Positions 1 through 9,875 are shown, counted from the first letter of the stretch. The stretch: 54,487 nt of DNA from an uncultured Clostridium sp. (GCA_930990555.1 CAKNPW010000011.1:1-54487), one strand, 5' to 3'. Notes: generated by a model from the sequence alone, not told the origin. Numbers and translations are program-made.

Positions 1-73
1 TTGGTATTTCCTTTTTTTATTTTTACTGTGACATATCTATTGTAAACCTATATCTTTCTCAATTCTTTACATT
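1..73 (-). promoter_or_regulatory. Possible promoter and ribosome binding site for a gene starting just off the left edge
   Basis: Read on the minus strand, the 73 bases after the ylmH-like stop hold TTGAGA, a 17-base gap and TAGATA, which is a moderate sigma-A-like match. They end in an A-rich AAAAGGAAATACC stretch that looks like a ribosome binding site at the window edge. If so, the next leftward gene starts within a few bases outside the window. This is weak, by-eye evidence. Confidence 0.25.
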
Positions 74-874
74 TTATACATATTTTTCTATTTTCAGTAT
101 ATATCTACCTTTCTGAGTATTCCCTATAATTTCGGTAATTTTAAATCTTCCTTTACCTCTAATTGATATTAAATCACCTTCATTTAATAGCTTGGTTTGT
201 TTTATTTCGTTTTTAAAATTTACAAATACTCTCTCTTGGTTTATTAGCTCTTTTGCTTGCATTCTAGAAGTCTTAGCAAGTTCAGCTATTATATTATCTA
301 GTCTTAATGCAGAAACAATTATATTATATTCTTTTGTTTTTATTTCTACTTTTTCTAATTCGTTAATTGGTATCTCTTTTATGTCCGCTTTTCTTAACCT
401 TGTCAACTCACTTAAATTAGTTAATAAATATTTAACAATCTCTGGCATTACTATTACATCTGCTCCACTTTCTTTAACTAAAATATCTCCAACTTTTTCT
501 CGTACAACTCCTAATTTCATTATCATGCCTAAATAATTTTTATGCGTATATGCACCATATAATTCATTAGGTAAACTTATTCTTATTGCACATAACTTAT
601 TCATATATTTTTTATCTTCTATAATAAATTTAAACTTATCTGAATAAAATACTATAATTTTTCTTTCTGCTTCTTCATATCCACCAAAGAAAATATAATT
701 ATTAAATTTCGCTTTATTTAAAATTTCTGTACATATTCTTATTTGATATCCATCTAAGAAATCTGTATTAGTTATTTTGTTTTTTTGCTTTGCTTCTTCC
801 ATTTTATCCATCATTTTGGAAATAAGTATTTGTTCTTCTTTATTATGTCCCTCTAATAATTCTTTTTTATTCAT
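74..874 (-). CDS. ylmH: YlmH-like S4-domain RNA-binding protein
   Basis: A 266-residue protein with the layout of the YlmH family: an N-terminal alpha/beta region and a C-terminal S4 RNA-binding domain at roughly residues 185-250 (the stretch with TSRMQAKELINQERVFVN). YlmH-type proteins bind RNA or ribosomes and are often encoded near the cell-division cluster in Bacillota; here the gene instead follows dxs. Its ATG overlaps the end of dxs by eight bases, so the two are probably co-transcribed and translationally coupled. Length is normal for the family. The family assignment is good, but the cellular role here is inferred only from homologues. Confidence 0.75.
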   Translation of the reverse strand: MNKKELLEGHNKEEQILISKMMDKMEEAKQKNKITNTDFLDGYQIRICTEILNKAKFNNYIFFGGYEEAERKIIVFYSDKFKFIIEDKKYMNKLCAIRISLPNELYGAYTHKNYLGMIMKLGVVREKVGDILVKESGADVIVMPEIVKYLLTNLSELTRLRKADIKEIPINELEKVEIKTKEYNIIVSALRLDNIIAELAKTSRMQAKELINQERVFVNFKNEIKQTKLLNEGDLISIRGKGRFKITEIIGNTQKGRYILKIEKYV

Positions 875-2729
875 AATTACTCCATTTTCTAATCATATCT
901 AAAATACTTTCTACATCTAGTTTATAATCCTTTTCTATTTCATCTACTGTACCTTGTTTTATAAATTCATCTGGATATCCCAGCATTTTTAATTCATTTG
1001 TTTTATGGTATTTCTTTAGAACCTCTAATACAGTACTTCCTAATCCACCCTTTATAATATTGTCTTCAATTGTTATAACTTTCGAATTTCCTATCCATTT
1101 AATAATATTTTCTTCGTCAAAAGGTTTTAAAAATCTTGCATTTATTACTTGGGCTCCTATCCCTTCTTTTTTTAGGATGCTTGAAATTTCGTATGCTCTT
1201 TGAACCATCTTGCCTATCGCAACTATAGTATAATCATTTCCTTCTGATAATTTTTCTGCTTTACCTAGTTCAATTTTTTCTTCTTTATCTATCTTTGTAC
1301 TTTCTTCTCCACCACGTGGATATCTTATATAAATTGGTCCACTATAATCTATAGCGAACTCTAGCATATCTTCTAATTCTTTAAAGTTTTTTGGCGCCAT
1401 AATAACTAAATTTGGAACTATATTAAAAAATGATAAATCTAAAATTCCTTGATGTGTCTCGCCATCTGCACCTACAATTCCAGCTCTATCTGAACACAAA
1501 ATCACATGTAAATTTTGCATACACACATCATGTATAACTTGATCATATCCACGTTGATAAAACGATGCATATATTGGGACAACTGGAATAATTCCATTTG
1601 TTGCCATACCTGCAGCCATTCCTATTGCATGCCCTTCTGCTATTCCAACATCAAAAAATCTATCTTTAAATTTTTCTGCAAAAGCTTTTAGACCTGTTCC
1701 GTCTTTCATAGATGCTGTTATAGCTACAATCTTTTTATTTTTTTCTGCCAAGCTTACTAATTTATCACCAAAAACTTTTGAATAATCTTTTGACTTAGCT
1801 TTTTTAGATTTTCCAGTTTCTATTTCAAATGGACCTGTTGAATGGAATTTATCCGGATTTTTTTCGGCAGGTTCATATCCCTTTCCTTTTTTAGTAATAA
1901 CATGAATTAATTTAGGTCCATCAATATTTTTAGCAATTTTTAAAATATTTTCTAGTTTTTCTATATTATGTCCATCAACTGGTCCTAAATATGTATATCC
2001 CATATCTTCGAAAAACATATTAGATATAAAAATCTTTTTAATACTATATTTTAAATCTTGTACTAACTTTATTATTTTATTACCAAGCCAAGGAATTTTT
2101 GAAACACCTTTTTTAATTATATTATTTGATTTTTTATAAAATCTCTTACTTCTTATTTTGCTTAAGAAATTAGATATTCCTCCAACATTTTTAGAAATAC
2201 TCATTTCATTATCATTTAAGATAATTATAAAATCAGTTTTAGAACTTCCCCCATCATTTAAAGCTTCTAATGCCATTCCTCCAGTTAAAGCTCCATCACC
2301 AATAACTGCAATAACTTGATAATTTTCTTTTCTAATATCTCTTGCTCTTGCCATTCCTATAGCTGCAGAAATAGATGTGCTACTATGCCCTGTATTAAAT
2401 GTATCATATTCTGACTCTTCCCTCTTTGGAAAACCAGCTATTCCATTCTTTTTTCTTAAAGAATTCATTTTATCTTTTCTACCAGTAAGAATTTTATGAA
2501 CATATGTCTGATGCCCTACATCCCAAACTATTTTATCTTTCGGTGCATTAAACACCGAATGTAGTGCTATTGTAAGTTCTACAACTCCTAAATTTGAAGC
2601 TAAATGTCCACCATTATTAGATACAACATTTAGTATTTCTTTTCTTATTTCTGCTGATAACTTTTCTTTTTCTTTTATATTAAGCTTTTTTAAATCCTCT
2701 GGTAGGTTTATACTTTCAATTTCACTCAT
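867..2729 (-). CDS. dxs: 1-deoxy-D-xylulose-5-phosphate synthase
   Basis: This thiamine-diphosphate enzyme condenses pyruvate and glyceraldehyde-3-phosphate in the first step of the MEP isoprenoid pathway in the cytoplasm. The 620-residue protein shows the expected order: a transketolase-like N-terminal ThDP domain with VWDVGHQTYVHKILTGR and the GDGALTGGMALEALN cofactor motif, a pyrimidine domain with DVGIAEGHAIGMAAGMA and SDRAGIVGADGETHQG, and a C-terminal transketolase domain. Its product feeds UppS, encoded at 20.7-21.4 kb. The next pathway enzyme, Dxr, is not in the window, although it often lies in the cdsA-rseP cluster. The start follows an AGGAGAAAAT ribosome binding site. Confidence 0.97.
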   Translation of the reverse strand: MSEIESINLPEDLKKLNIKEKEKLSAEIRKEILNVVSNNGGHLASNLGVVELTIALHSVFNAPKDKIVWDVGHQTYVHKILTGRKDKMNSLRKKNGIAGFPKREESEYDTFNTGHSSTSISAAIGMARARDIRKENYQVIAVIGDGALTGGMALEALNDGGSSKTDFIIILNDNEMSISKNVGGISNFLSKIRSKRFYKKSNNIIKKGVSKIPWLGNKIIKLVQDLKYSIKKIFISNMFFEDMGYTYLGPVDGHNIEKLENILKIAKNIDGPKLIHVITKKGKGYEPAEKNPDKFHSTGPFEIETGKSKKAKSKDYSKVFGDKLVSLAEKNKKIVAITASMKDGTGLKAFAEKFKDRFFDVGIAEGHAIGMAAGMATNGIIPVVPIYASFYQRGYDQVIHDVCMQNLHVILCSDRAGIVGADGETHQGILDLSFFNIVPNLVIMAPKNFKELEDMLEFAIDYSGPIYIRYPRGGEESTKIDKEEKIELGKAEKLSEGNDYTIVAIGKMVQRAYEISSILKKEGIGAQVINARFLKPFDEENIIKWIGNSKVITIEDNIIKGGLGSTVLEVLKKYHKTNELKMLGYPDEFIKQGTVDEIEKDYKLDVESILDMIRKWSNYE

Positions 2730-2867
2730 AATTTTCTCCTAGTTTCTATTATTTGCAGTATAAATATAGTATCATATTTTTCTACAAATTTCCATATAAT
2801 TAGCCTCTGATTTTCTTTACAAATGTTTTTGCTTCCTATATAATTAAGAAACAAAGGAGAAACAAAT

Positions 2868-3314
2868 ATGACAAAATTTATTTCACATTCTGAAGAAGAG
2901 ACCAAAAAGTTAGCTAAAAAAATCGCTTCTAAATCTAAAAAAGGAGATATTATCGTTTTATGTGGCGAACTTGGTTCTGGAAAAACTAAATTTACAGAAG
3001 GCTTTTTAGAGTATTTTAATTTACAAGACGAATTATCAAGTCCTACTTTTACTATTGTAAACGAATACGATACTCCCGATTTTCCAATCTATCATTTTGA
3101 TGTTTATAGATTAGAAGATATAGATGAATTTTATGCAATTGGTGGAGACGAATATTTTCAAGCTGGCATTTGTATAATCGAATGGGGCGAAAAAATAGAA
3201 GAAATTTTACCTAAATCTTATTTAAAGATTTCTTTTTCAAGAGATTTTGAAGATTCTGACGTTCGTATTTTAACTATGGAATGTTTTGGTGAATATAAAT
3301 TAAAGGAAGTGTAA
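2868..3314 (+). CDS. tsaE: tRNA threonylcarbamoyladenosine biosynthesis ATPase TsaE
   Basis: TsaE is the small ATPase that supports the TsaB-TsaD complex in making the t6A modification of ANN-decoding tRNAs. The 148-residue length is typical. The P-loop CGELGSGKTKFTEG is at about residues 32-45 and is followed by the family motif SSPTFTIVNEY. It starts after a GGAGAAACAA ribosome binding site and is followed two bases later by tsaB, so the pair is an operon. It is divergent from dxs across a 138-base gap that must hold both promoters. Confidence 0.95.
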   Translation: MTKFISHSEEETKKLAKKIASKSKKGDIIVLCGELGSGKTKFTEGFLEYFNLQDELSSPTFTIVNEYDTPDFPIYHFDVYRLEDIDEFYAIGGDEYFQAGICIIEWGEKIEEILPKSYLKISFSRDFEDSDVRILTMECFGEYKLKEV

Positions 3315-3316
3315 AA

Positions 3317-4027
3317 ATGAAAACATTAAGTATCGATACATCTAGCAATATTTGTAGTCTTGCAATATTAGATGATAACAAAATAATTTATGAAGACTAT
3401 ATAGCTGACAAATTAACCCATTCTGAAAACTTAATGCCAATGATAAAAAAAGCCTTTGACAATTTGCAGATCAATTTAACTGATATAGATTTATTTGCAT
3501 GTTCTAAAGGACCTGGTTCTTTTACTGGAATTAGAATTGGTGTTGCTACAATATGTGCTTTTAGAGATTACTACAATAAAAAAGCTATAGGTATTTCTTC
3601 TTTAGAAGGTTTAGCATATAATATTTTACCAAAGGAAAACTCTTTAGTTTGTTCTATGATAGATGCAAAAAATAATAATGTATACGCAGGATTATTTAGA
3701 TATGAGAAAAACCATTATTCTTTAATAAATAAATATATATCTGATAATATTAATAACGCATTAGATAATTTAAATCATTATTCTAATAACGAAATTATAT
3801 TTGTAGGTTCTGGAGCTACAACATATTCTTCACAAATTAAAGCCTCTATTAAAAATTGTTTAATAACAGAAGGAAATGCTAACAATTCTTCTGCAAGTGG
3901 AGTAGCTAAAGCTGCAATCTACAAATCTTTCAATTGCACAGATAAGGAAGATTTAGCTCTTTCCCCACTATATTTTAAAAAATCAAGTGCGGAAATTGAA
4001 TTAGAGAAAAAATTAAATAAAGGATAA
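3317..4027 (+). CDS. tsaB: tRNA threonylcarbamoyladenosine biosynthesis protein TsaB
   Basis: TsaB is the inactive ASKHA-fold partner of TsaD in t6A synthesis. The 236-residue protein begins with the typical TSSNICSLAIL strand-loop and contains SKGPGSFTGIRIGVATICAF, the most conserved TsaB segment. It lies directly after tsaE and before rimI, a very common order. The catalytic partner tsaD is not adjacent and not elsewhere in the window. Confidence 0.95.
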   Translation: MKTLSIDTSSNICSLAILDDNKIIYEDYIADKLTHSENLMPMIKKAFDNLQINLTDIDLFACSKGPGSFTGIRIGVATICAFRDYYNKKAIGISSLEGLAYNILPKENSLVCSMIDAKNNNVYAGLFRYEKNHYSLINKYISDNINNALDNLNHYSNNEIIFVGSGATTYSSQIKASIKNCLITEGNANNSSASGVAKAAIYKSFNCTDKEDLALSPLYFKKSSAEIELEKKLNKG

Positions 4028-4032
4028 TCACT

Positions 4033-4470
4033 ATGAATTTAGAAATATATAATATGACAGATTATGACTTATCTTTAATAAAAGATATTTTAATCGTCGA
4101 TTTTGACGATTTTTGGACATATGATGTCTTGCAAGAAGAACTTAATAATCCTAACTCTGAATATTTCGTAGCCAAATTGGAAAATAATATTTTAGGTTTT
4201 GCAGGAATTTGGAAAGCTGTAGATGATGTACATATTACAGATATAGTTGTAAAAAAATCTAACAGACAAACTGGTATTGGTAGTAAATTATTGGAGAAAC
4301 TAATACAAACTGCAAAGAATCAGAATTTCAAAGCAATTACTCTAGAAGTAAATGAACACAATCTACCTGCAATCAATTTATACTTAAAATATGGTTTTAA
4401 AAATGTTGGCTTCAGAAAAAAATATTATAACAATAAAGATAATGCAATTATTATGACAAAAGAATTATAA
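4033..4470 (+). CDS. rimI: Ribosomal protein S18-alanine N-acetyltransferase-like GNAT (RimI)
   Basis: A 145-residue GNAT-fold acetyltransferase. The acetyl-CoA binding motif A is KKSNRQTGIGSKLLEKLI, with the RxxGIG loop, at about residues 75-92. It is followed by the NLPAINLYLKYGFKNVGFRKKYY segment (split here by position only) typical of RimI. The position after tsaB is the classical one for RimI. The acceptor is inferred from family and context to be the S18 N-terminus; other GNAT acceptors cannot be excluded. Confidence 0.88.
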   Translation: MNLEIYNMTDYDLSLIKDILIVDFDDFWTYDVLQEELNNPNSEYFVAKLENNILGFAGIWKAVDDVHITDIVVKKSNRQTGIGSKLLEKLIQTAKNQNFKAITLEVNEHNLPAINLYLKYGFKNVGFRKKYYNNKDNAIIMTKEL

Positions 4471-4490
4471 AGAAAGAAGGAAAAAAACAA

Positions 4491-6869
4491 ATGAAAAAAA
4501 ATGAATTAAATTACAAAGATTTAAGAGTAATGTGTAATCCAAACTTTTTTGATTTTGAAACAACAGAAAATTTAGAGCCTATTACTTCTGGAATTGGACA
4601 AGAACGTGGCATTAAAGCTTTAGAATTTGGTCTTAATGTAAACGTTAAAGGATATAATATATACTTAGAAGGTCCTAGTGGTGTTGGTAAGACTATGTAT
4701 ACAAAAAATTATTTGGATACAATTGCTAAAAAGAAAAAAGTTCCAAATGATTGGTGTTATATATATAACTTTGATAGACCAAACGAACCAATAGCAGTTT
4801 CGCTACCTGCTGGTCAAGGAAAAGAATTTAAAAATACTATGGATTCTTTTATTAAAGATATAAAGGTAGATATTAAGAATACATTTAACAATGATGATTT
4901 TGAAAAGGAAAAAACTCTTATTAGGCAAGAATTTGAAGAAAAAAGAAATGCTTTAATGGAAAATTTAAATAAAAAAGCAATGGAACAAGGCTTCTTTGTA
5001 AAAAGCGCTCAAAATGGTATTTATATGATGCCTGTATTAAATGGTAAAACAATAGAAGAAGATGAATTTGATAAATTAGATGAAAGTATTAAAAAAGAAT
5101 TTGAAGATAAATCAGGGATTGTTCAACAGCAAATAATAGAAGCTATTAGTGAAATTAAAGCCATTGAAAAGGAATCTGATAAAAAAATAGAAGAATGGCA
5201 ATCTAATATTGCCTTACTTACTATAAATGTTCATATAAATAATGTAAAATCTAAATTTAAAAGAAATAAAAAAATTACAAAATTTTTGAATGATGTAAAA
5301 ACAGATATCTTAAAAAATATTTCTGCTTTTACAGCTGAAACAACAAATAACCAACCTCAAAATGGTCCAAGAATGGATCCTCCTGCTCCATGGTTAAATT
5401 ATAGAGTAAATTTATTTATAGATAATAGTAAGTTAGAGGGTGCACCTGTTATAATGGATTCTAATACTTCTTATCCAAATTTATTTGGAAGACTTGAATA
5501 CGAAAATTATTATGGTGCCTTAAAAACTGATCACACAATGTTAAAACCTGGTCTACTTCACATGGCAAATGGTGGATACATTATGTTTCAGGCTGATGAT
5601 ATTATACAAAACAGCTTATGTTATGAATCACTAAAAAAAGCTTTAAAGGTAAAAGAATTAAATATAGAAAATGCTTCCGAACAACATTCTTCTATGGTAA
5701 TGATTTCTTTAAAACCAGAACCTATTCCTCTAGATTTAAAAGTTATAATCATTGGTAATAGTAATATATATCATACCCTACTTGCTGTTGATAATGATTT
5801 TAGAAAACTATTTAAAATAAAAGTTGAATTTGAAGACGATGCTCCTCGTAATTCTGAAAACATGGTAAAACTTGCTAGGTTTGCACATGGATTTTGTGAA
5901 AAAGAAGGGTTACCTCAATTAGATAGAACTGGTGTTGCAAGTTTAGTTGATTATGCCACTGTTCTTGCTAATGACAAAGAAAAAATCTCTACAAAATTTA
6001 ATGACTTGTCGGAAATACTTGGTGAGGCAGCAACGTGGGCAAAACTTAGTCGTTCTAAATTAATTACAGATAAATTTATTCACAAGGCTTTAAAAGAGAG
6101 AATTGAACGTGTAAAAAAATATGATACCCACTATTCAGAAATGATAAAAGATAATACTTTATTAATTGATACATCTGGTTATAAGATTGGACAAATTAAT
6201 GGGCTTACCGTTTTAACTATAGGTGACTATTCTTTTGGAAAACCTACAAAAATAACTGCAAATACTTATGCAGGAAAACAAGGAATTGTTAATATAGAAC
6301 GTGAAGTTGATCTTTCTGGTTCTTCTCATTCTAAAGGTGTATTAATACTTACAGGCTATTTAGGGCAAAAATTCGCACAAGATTTTCCACTTGCTTTAAC
6401 TGCAAGTATATGTTTCGAACAATTATATAATGGTGTTGATGGTGATAGTGCTTCTAGTACAGAGCTTTATGCCCTACTTTCTAGTTTGTCTGAAATACCA
6501 ATAAATCAATCTTTTGCAGTTACAGGGTCTGTAAATCAGAAAGGCGAAATACAACCTATTGGTGGTGTTAATGAAAAAATTGAAGGTTTCTTCCAAGTTT
6601 GTAAAGATAGAGGCTTAGATGGTTCCCATAGTGTTATAATTCCTGTTCAAAATGTAAGAAATCTTCATTTAGACGATGAAGTTGTAGATGCTGTAAAAAA
6701 TAAGTTATTCCATATTTATGCAATTTCTACAATTGATGAAGGCATTGAATTATTAACAGGTGTACCTGCTGGAACTAAAGATAAAAATGGAAAGTTCCCT
6801 TCTGGTACAATTAATTATCTAGTTTATGAAAAATTAAAAAAATATTCTAGATTAGAAAATAATAAATAA
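4491..6869 (+). CDS. Lon-related ATP-dependent protease (AAA ATPase with Lon Ser-Lys protease domain)
   Basis: The 792-residue protein fuses an AAA+ ATPase to a Lon-type serine-lysine protease domain, without the N-terminal substrate domain of classical LonA. Walker A GPSGVGKT is at residues 61-68. The protease domain occupies roughly the last 220 residues, with catalytic Ser653 in DGDSASS and Lys696 in GGVNEKIEGFF. The long insertion at about residues 110-260 is charged and helical. This fits the Lon-related 'AAA family ATPase / putative protease' group of Bacillota rather than LonA or sporulation LonB. It begins 20 bases after rimI with a good AAGAAGGAA ribosome binding site and may be co-transcribed. 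Substrates are unknown. Confidence 0.9.
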   Translation: MKKNELNYKDLRVMCNPNFFDFETTENLEPITSGIGQERGIKALEFGLNVNVKGYNIYLEGPSGVGKTMYTKNYLDTIAKKKKVPNDWCYIYNFDRPNEPIAVSLPAGQGKEFKNTMDSFIKDIKVDIKNTFNNDDFEKEKTLIRQEFEEKRNALMENLNKKAMEQGFFVKSAQNGIYMMPVLNGKTIEEDEFDKLDESIKKEFEDKSGIVQQQIIEAISEIKAIEKESDKKIEEWQSNIALLTINVHINNVKSKFKRNKKITKFLNDVKTDILKNISAFTAETTNNQPQNGPRMDPPAPWLNYRVNLFIDNSKLEGAPVIMDSNTSYPNLFGRLEYENYYGALKTDHTMLKPGLLHMANGGYIMFQADDIIQNSLCYESLKKALKVKELNIENASEQHSSMVMISLKPEPIPLDLKVIIIGNSNIYHTLLAVDNDFRKLFKIKVEFEDDAPRNSENMVKLARFAHGFCEKEGLPQLDRTGVASLVDYATVLANDKEKISTKFNDLSEILGEAATWAKLSRSKLITDKFIHKALKERIERVKKYDTHYSEMIKDNTLLIDTSGYKIGQINGLTVLTIGDYSFGKPTKITANTYAGKQGIVNIEREVDLSGSSHSKGVLILTGYLGQKFAQDFPLALTASICFEQLYNGVDGDSASSTELYALLSSLSEIPINQSFAVTGSVNQKGEIQPIGGVNEKIEGFFQVCKDRGLDGSHSVIIPVQNVRNLHLDDEVVDAVKNKLFHIYAISTIDEGIELLTGVPAGTKDKNGKFPSGTINYLVYEKLKKYSRLENNK

Positions 6870-6879
6870 TAAATCATAA

Positions 6880-6909
6880 AAAACACTTGATGATTCTATC
6901 AAGTGTTTT
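6880..6909 (+). terminator. Hairpin terminator after the Lon-related protease gene
   Basis: An 11-bp stem AAAACACTTGA / TCAAGTGTTTT with an 8-base loop begins 10 bases after the protease stop codon. The stem ends in TTTT but lacks a longer T tract. It also covers the last codons of the frame-shifted small reading frame on the opposite strand. Confidence 0.6.
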
Positions 6910-7042
6910 GCTTATGAAATATCTTATTAATAAATTTTATAATTTTTTTAATAAAGCTTTCCTTTTTTATTTCTATAGGTAAAATTTGATCTTTCTCTTG
7001 TGGTACAGTTTGATTTTTTTCTTTAGCATTAAATATTTTTTT
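6899..7042 (-). pseudogene. Downstream half of a frame-shifted small gene following ppdK
   Basis: This frame opens exactly at a run of seven A (minus strand, positions 7042-7036) and continues for 46 coding-like, lysine-rich codons to a TGA at 6901-6899. Removing one A joins it to the 7029-7190 reading frame to give a single protein of about 96 residues (..NLEKIFNAKEKNQ..). Either a one-base insertion has broken the gene, the sequence carries an indel error, or slippage on A7 makes the full product. No family is recognised. The intact C-terminus would be basic and amphipathic. Confidence 0.4.
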
Positions 7043-7190
7043 CTAGATTATATTTCTTTTTTATGACTTCCCTATATATTTTCTCGTTTTCGTCATAGAT
7101 TTGTTCTAATTCTTTCTTCTCTTCTTCATCTTCACACAAATAAAATATCCCTATCTTTTTATTTTCCTTTTGTATATTTCTACTCTTCAT
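7029..7190 (-). CDS. Small charged hypothetical protein coupled to ppdK (possibly truncated by an A7 frameshift)
   Basis: The ATG at 7190 lies inside the last codons of ppdK and overlaps them by 11 bases, as in translational coupling. The 53-residue product (starts MKSRNIQKENKKIGIFYLC) is rich in Lys and Glu, with a predicted helical EDEEEKKELEQIYDEN segment. It ends three codons after a seven-A run, beyond which another frame continues for 46 codons, so the true product may be about 96 residues. No function can be given. Confidence 0.45.
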   Translation of the reverse strand: MKSRNIQKENKKIGIFYLCEDEEEKKELEQIYDENEKIYREVIKKKYNLEKNI

Positions 7191-9807
7191 TTATTGCTGC
7201 TTGAGCTGCTGCAAGTTTTGCAATTGGTACTCTATATGGAGAACAAGATACATAATTTAAACCAAGTGCATTACAAAATTCTACAGAAGCTGGATTTCCA
7301 CCATGTTCACCACAAATTCCAATCTTTAAGTCAGGTCTTGTCTTCCTTCCAAGTTCTACTGCTATTTTCATTAGTTTACCTACACCTTTTCTATCTATTG
7401 TAGCAAATGGATCAAAATCATAAATATTTTTAGAATAATATTCATTTAAGAATTTACCTGCATCATCCCTACTAAATCCAAAAGTCATTTGAGTTAAATC
7501 GTTTGTTCCGAATGAGAAAAACTCTGCTTCTTTAGCAATTTCATCAGCAGTTAATGCTGCTCTTGGTATTTCTATCATTGTTCCTACATGATATCTCATT
7601 TCTATATTTGCTTCTTCTAGAATTTTATCTGCTGTCTCTGTAACTATAGATTTTACATATTTCATCTCTTTATATTCACCAACCAAAGGAATCATTATCT
7701 CTGGAATTACATTCATTCCTTCTTTATTAACATTTATTGCAGCTTCTATAATAGCTCTTGTTTGCATTTGAGCTATTTCTGGATATGTTACATCTAATCT
7801 ACAACCTCTATGTCCCATCATTGGATTAAATTCATGTAACTTTTGAATAGTTTCTCTTATCTTTTCCTCTTTTATGTTCATTTCTTTTGCTAGGTCATAT
7901 ATATCTTTATCTGTTTTAGGTAAAAATTCATGTAGTGGTGGATCTAATAATCTAATTGTTACTGTATATCCATTCATTGCTTTATATAATTCCTCAAAAT
8001 CTGCTCTTTGCATAGGTAATAATTTAGCTAATGCAACCTTTCTTTGCTCTACTGTTTCTGAAAGAATCATTTCTCTTATTGCTTTTACTCTTTCTGGTGC
8101 AAAAAACATATGCTCTGTTCTACATAACCCAATTCCTTCTGCTCCAAATTCATAGGCTTGTTTTGCGTCTCTTGGAGTATCTGCATTTGCTCTAACTTTT
8201 AATTTTCTATATTGGTCTGCCCAATTCATAAGCTCTGCAAAATTTCCAGAAACAGTTGCAGGTACAGTATCTATTTTTCCATCATACACATTTCCTGTTG
8301 AACCATCTAAAGATATATAGTCACCTTTCATATATTCTGAACCATCTGGTAATTCAAAATAACCTTCTTCTTCATTTACAACTATATTAGAACATCCAGC
8401 TACACAACAAGTTCCCATACCTCTTGCAACCACTGCTGCATGTGATGTCATTCCTCCTCTTACAGTTAATATACCTTTACATACTGTCATACCATCAATA
8501 TCATTTGCAGATGTCTCTAAACGAACTAATATTAATTCTTTTTCTCCTGCTTCATGTAGTTGTACTGCTTTTTCTGCACTAAATACAATTTTCCCTGTAG
8601 CAGCTCCTGGTGATGCAGCTAACCCCTGCGCAATTTGTCTTGCATTTTTTAATTTCTCTTTGTCAAAATTTGGATGTAATAATTGTTCTAATTGTTTAGG
8701 TTCAACTCTAAGTACTGCTTCTCTTTCATCTATTAATCCTTCTTTTACTAAATCCACAGCAACTTGTAAAGCGGCTTGTGCTGTTCTTTTCCCATTTCTC
8801 GTTTGCAAAATATATAAACTTCCATGTTCTATAGTAAATTCTAAGTCTTGCATATCTTTATAATGTTTTTCTAATTTTTTAGCACTTCTTACAAACTCAT
8901 TATATACATCTGGATTAATCTCTGCTAATTTATCTATTGTCATAGGTGTTCTTATTCCAGCAACTACATCTTCTCCTTGTGCATTCATAAGAAATTCTCC
9001 ATATATTTTATTTTCTCCCGTAGCTGGGTTTCTAGAAAATGCAACACCTGTTCCGCAATCTTCTCCCATATTCCCAAATACCATCATTTGAATATTTACA
9101 GCTGTTCCCCAATCTCCTGGTATATCATTTAATCTTCTATATTTTATTGCTCTTGGATTATTCCAAGATTTAAATACAGCTTCAATACATTCTAATAGCA
9201 AAGATTTAACATCTTGTGGGAAAGCTGAACCTGTTTGTTCATAATATATTCCCTTAAATACTTTTACTAAATCTTCTAGGTCATTTGCATCCATATCTAT
9301 ATCTTGATTTAAACCTCTTTGCATTTTTTTAGTATCTATAGCTTTTTCGTAAACACTGTTAGGAATACCTTTTACTACATCACTATACATTTGGATAAAT
9401 CTTCTATAACAGTCATATGCAAATCTTCTATTTTTAGTAGCTAATGTTTTAACAGTATCGTCATTAATTCCTAAATTCAATATAGTATCCATCATTCCTG
9501 GCATAGAAACTCTAGCACCAGAACGAACAGAAACCAATAATGGTTTTTGAATATCGCCTAATTTTTTACTGGTAATCTCTTCCAATTTAGCAATAGCTCT
9601 ATCTATCTGTTTTATTACATCTTCTGATATTTTTTCTCCATCTTCATAATATTTATTACAACATTCCGCAGATATTGTAAAACCTTGTGGAATTGGTAAA
9701 CCTAAATTTGTCATTTCTGCCAAATTTGCACCTTTTCCCCCAAGAATATCTTTCATTTTTGCATTTCCTTCTTGAAATAAATATACATATTTCTTATTTT
9801 CTTCCAT
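7180..9807 (-). CDS. ppdK: Pyruvate, phosphate dikinase
   Basis: PPDK interconverts pyruvate, ATP and phosphate with phosphoenolpyruvate, AMP and pyrophosphate; in anaerobic Clostridia it serves PPi-linked glycolysis or gluconeogenesis in the cytoplasm. The 875-residue length is standard. The N-terminal nucleotide-binding domain begins GGKGANLAEMTNLGLPIPQG and contains SVRSGARVSMPGMMDT. The central swivel domain holds the phospho-histidine motif GGMTSHAAVVARGMG. The C-terminal PEP/pyruvate domain ends with the catalytic cysteine motif GICGEHGGNP. It starts after GGAGAGAAGATAC. No PPDK regulatory kinase gene is nearby. Confidence 0.98.
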   Translation of the reverse strand: MEENKKYVYLFQEGNAKMKDILGGKGANLAEMTNLGLPIPQGFTISAECCNKYYEDGEKISEDVIKQIDRAIAKLEEITSKKLGDIQKPLLVSVRSGARVSMPGMMDTILNLGINDDTVKTLATKNRRFAYDCYRRFIQMYSDVVKGIPNSVYEKAIDTKKMQRGLNQDIDMDANDLEDLVKVFKGIYYEQTGSAFPQDVKSLLLECIEAVFKSWNNPRAIKYRRLNDIPGDWGTAVNIQMMVFGNMGEDCGTGVAFSRNPATGENKIYGEFLMNAQGEDVVAGIRTPMTIDKLAEINPDVYNEFVRSAKKLEKHYKDMQDLEFTIEHGSLYILQTRNGKRTAQAALQVAVDLVKEGLIDEREAVLRVEPKQLEQLLHPNFDKEKLKNARQIAQGLAASPGAATGKIVFSAEKAVQLHEAGEKELILVRLETSANDIDGMTVCKGILTVRGGMTSHAAVVARGMGTCCVAGCSNIVVNEEEGYFELPDGSEYMKGDYISLDGSTGNVYDGKIDTVPATVSGNFAELMNWADQYRKLKVRANADTPRDAKQAYEFGAEGIGLCRTEHMFFAPERVKAIREMILSETVEQRKVALAKLLPMQRADFEELYKAMNGYTVTIRLLDPPLHEFLPKTDKDIYDLAKEMNIKEEKIRETIQKLHEFNPMMGHRGCRLDVTYPEIAQMQTRAIIEAAINVNKEGMNVIPEIMIPLVGEYKEMKYVKSIVTETADKILEEANIEMRYHVGTMIEIPRAALTADEIAKEAEFFSFGTNDLTQMTFGFSRDDAGKFLNEYYSKNIYDFDPFATIDRKGVGKLMKIAVELGRKTRPDLKIGICGEHGGNPASVEFCNALGLNYVSCSPYRVPIAKLAAAQAAINEE

Positions 9808-9875
9808 GTATCTTCTCTCCTTTATCTTTTGAATTAATTAGTACAAATTTATATCTCAATATACACTATACCAAT

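Noticed and set aside
192..536. Open frame opposite the ylmH-like gene
   Set aside because: Lies wholly antisense inside a well-supported coding gene and has no ribosome binding site or family resemblance.
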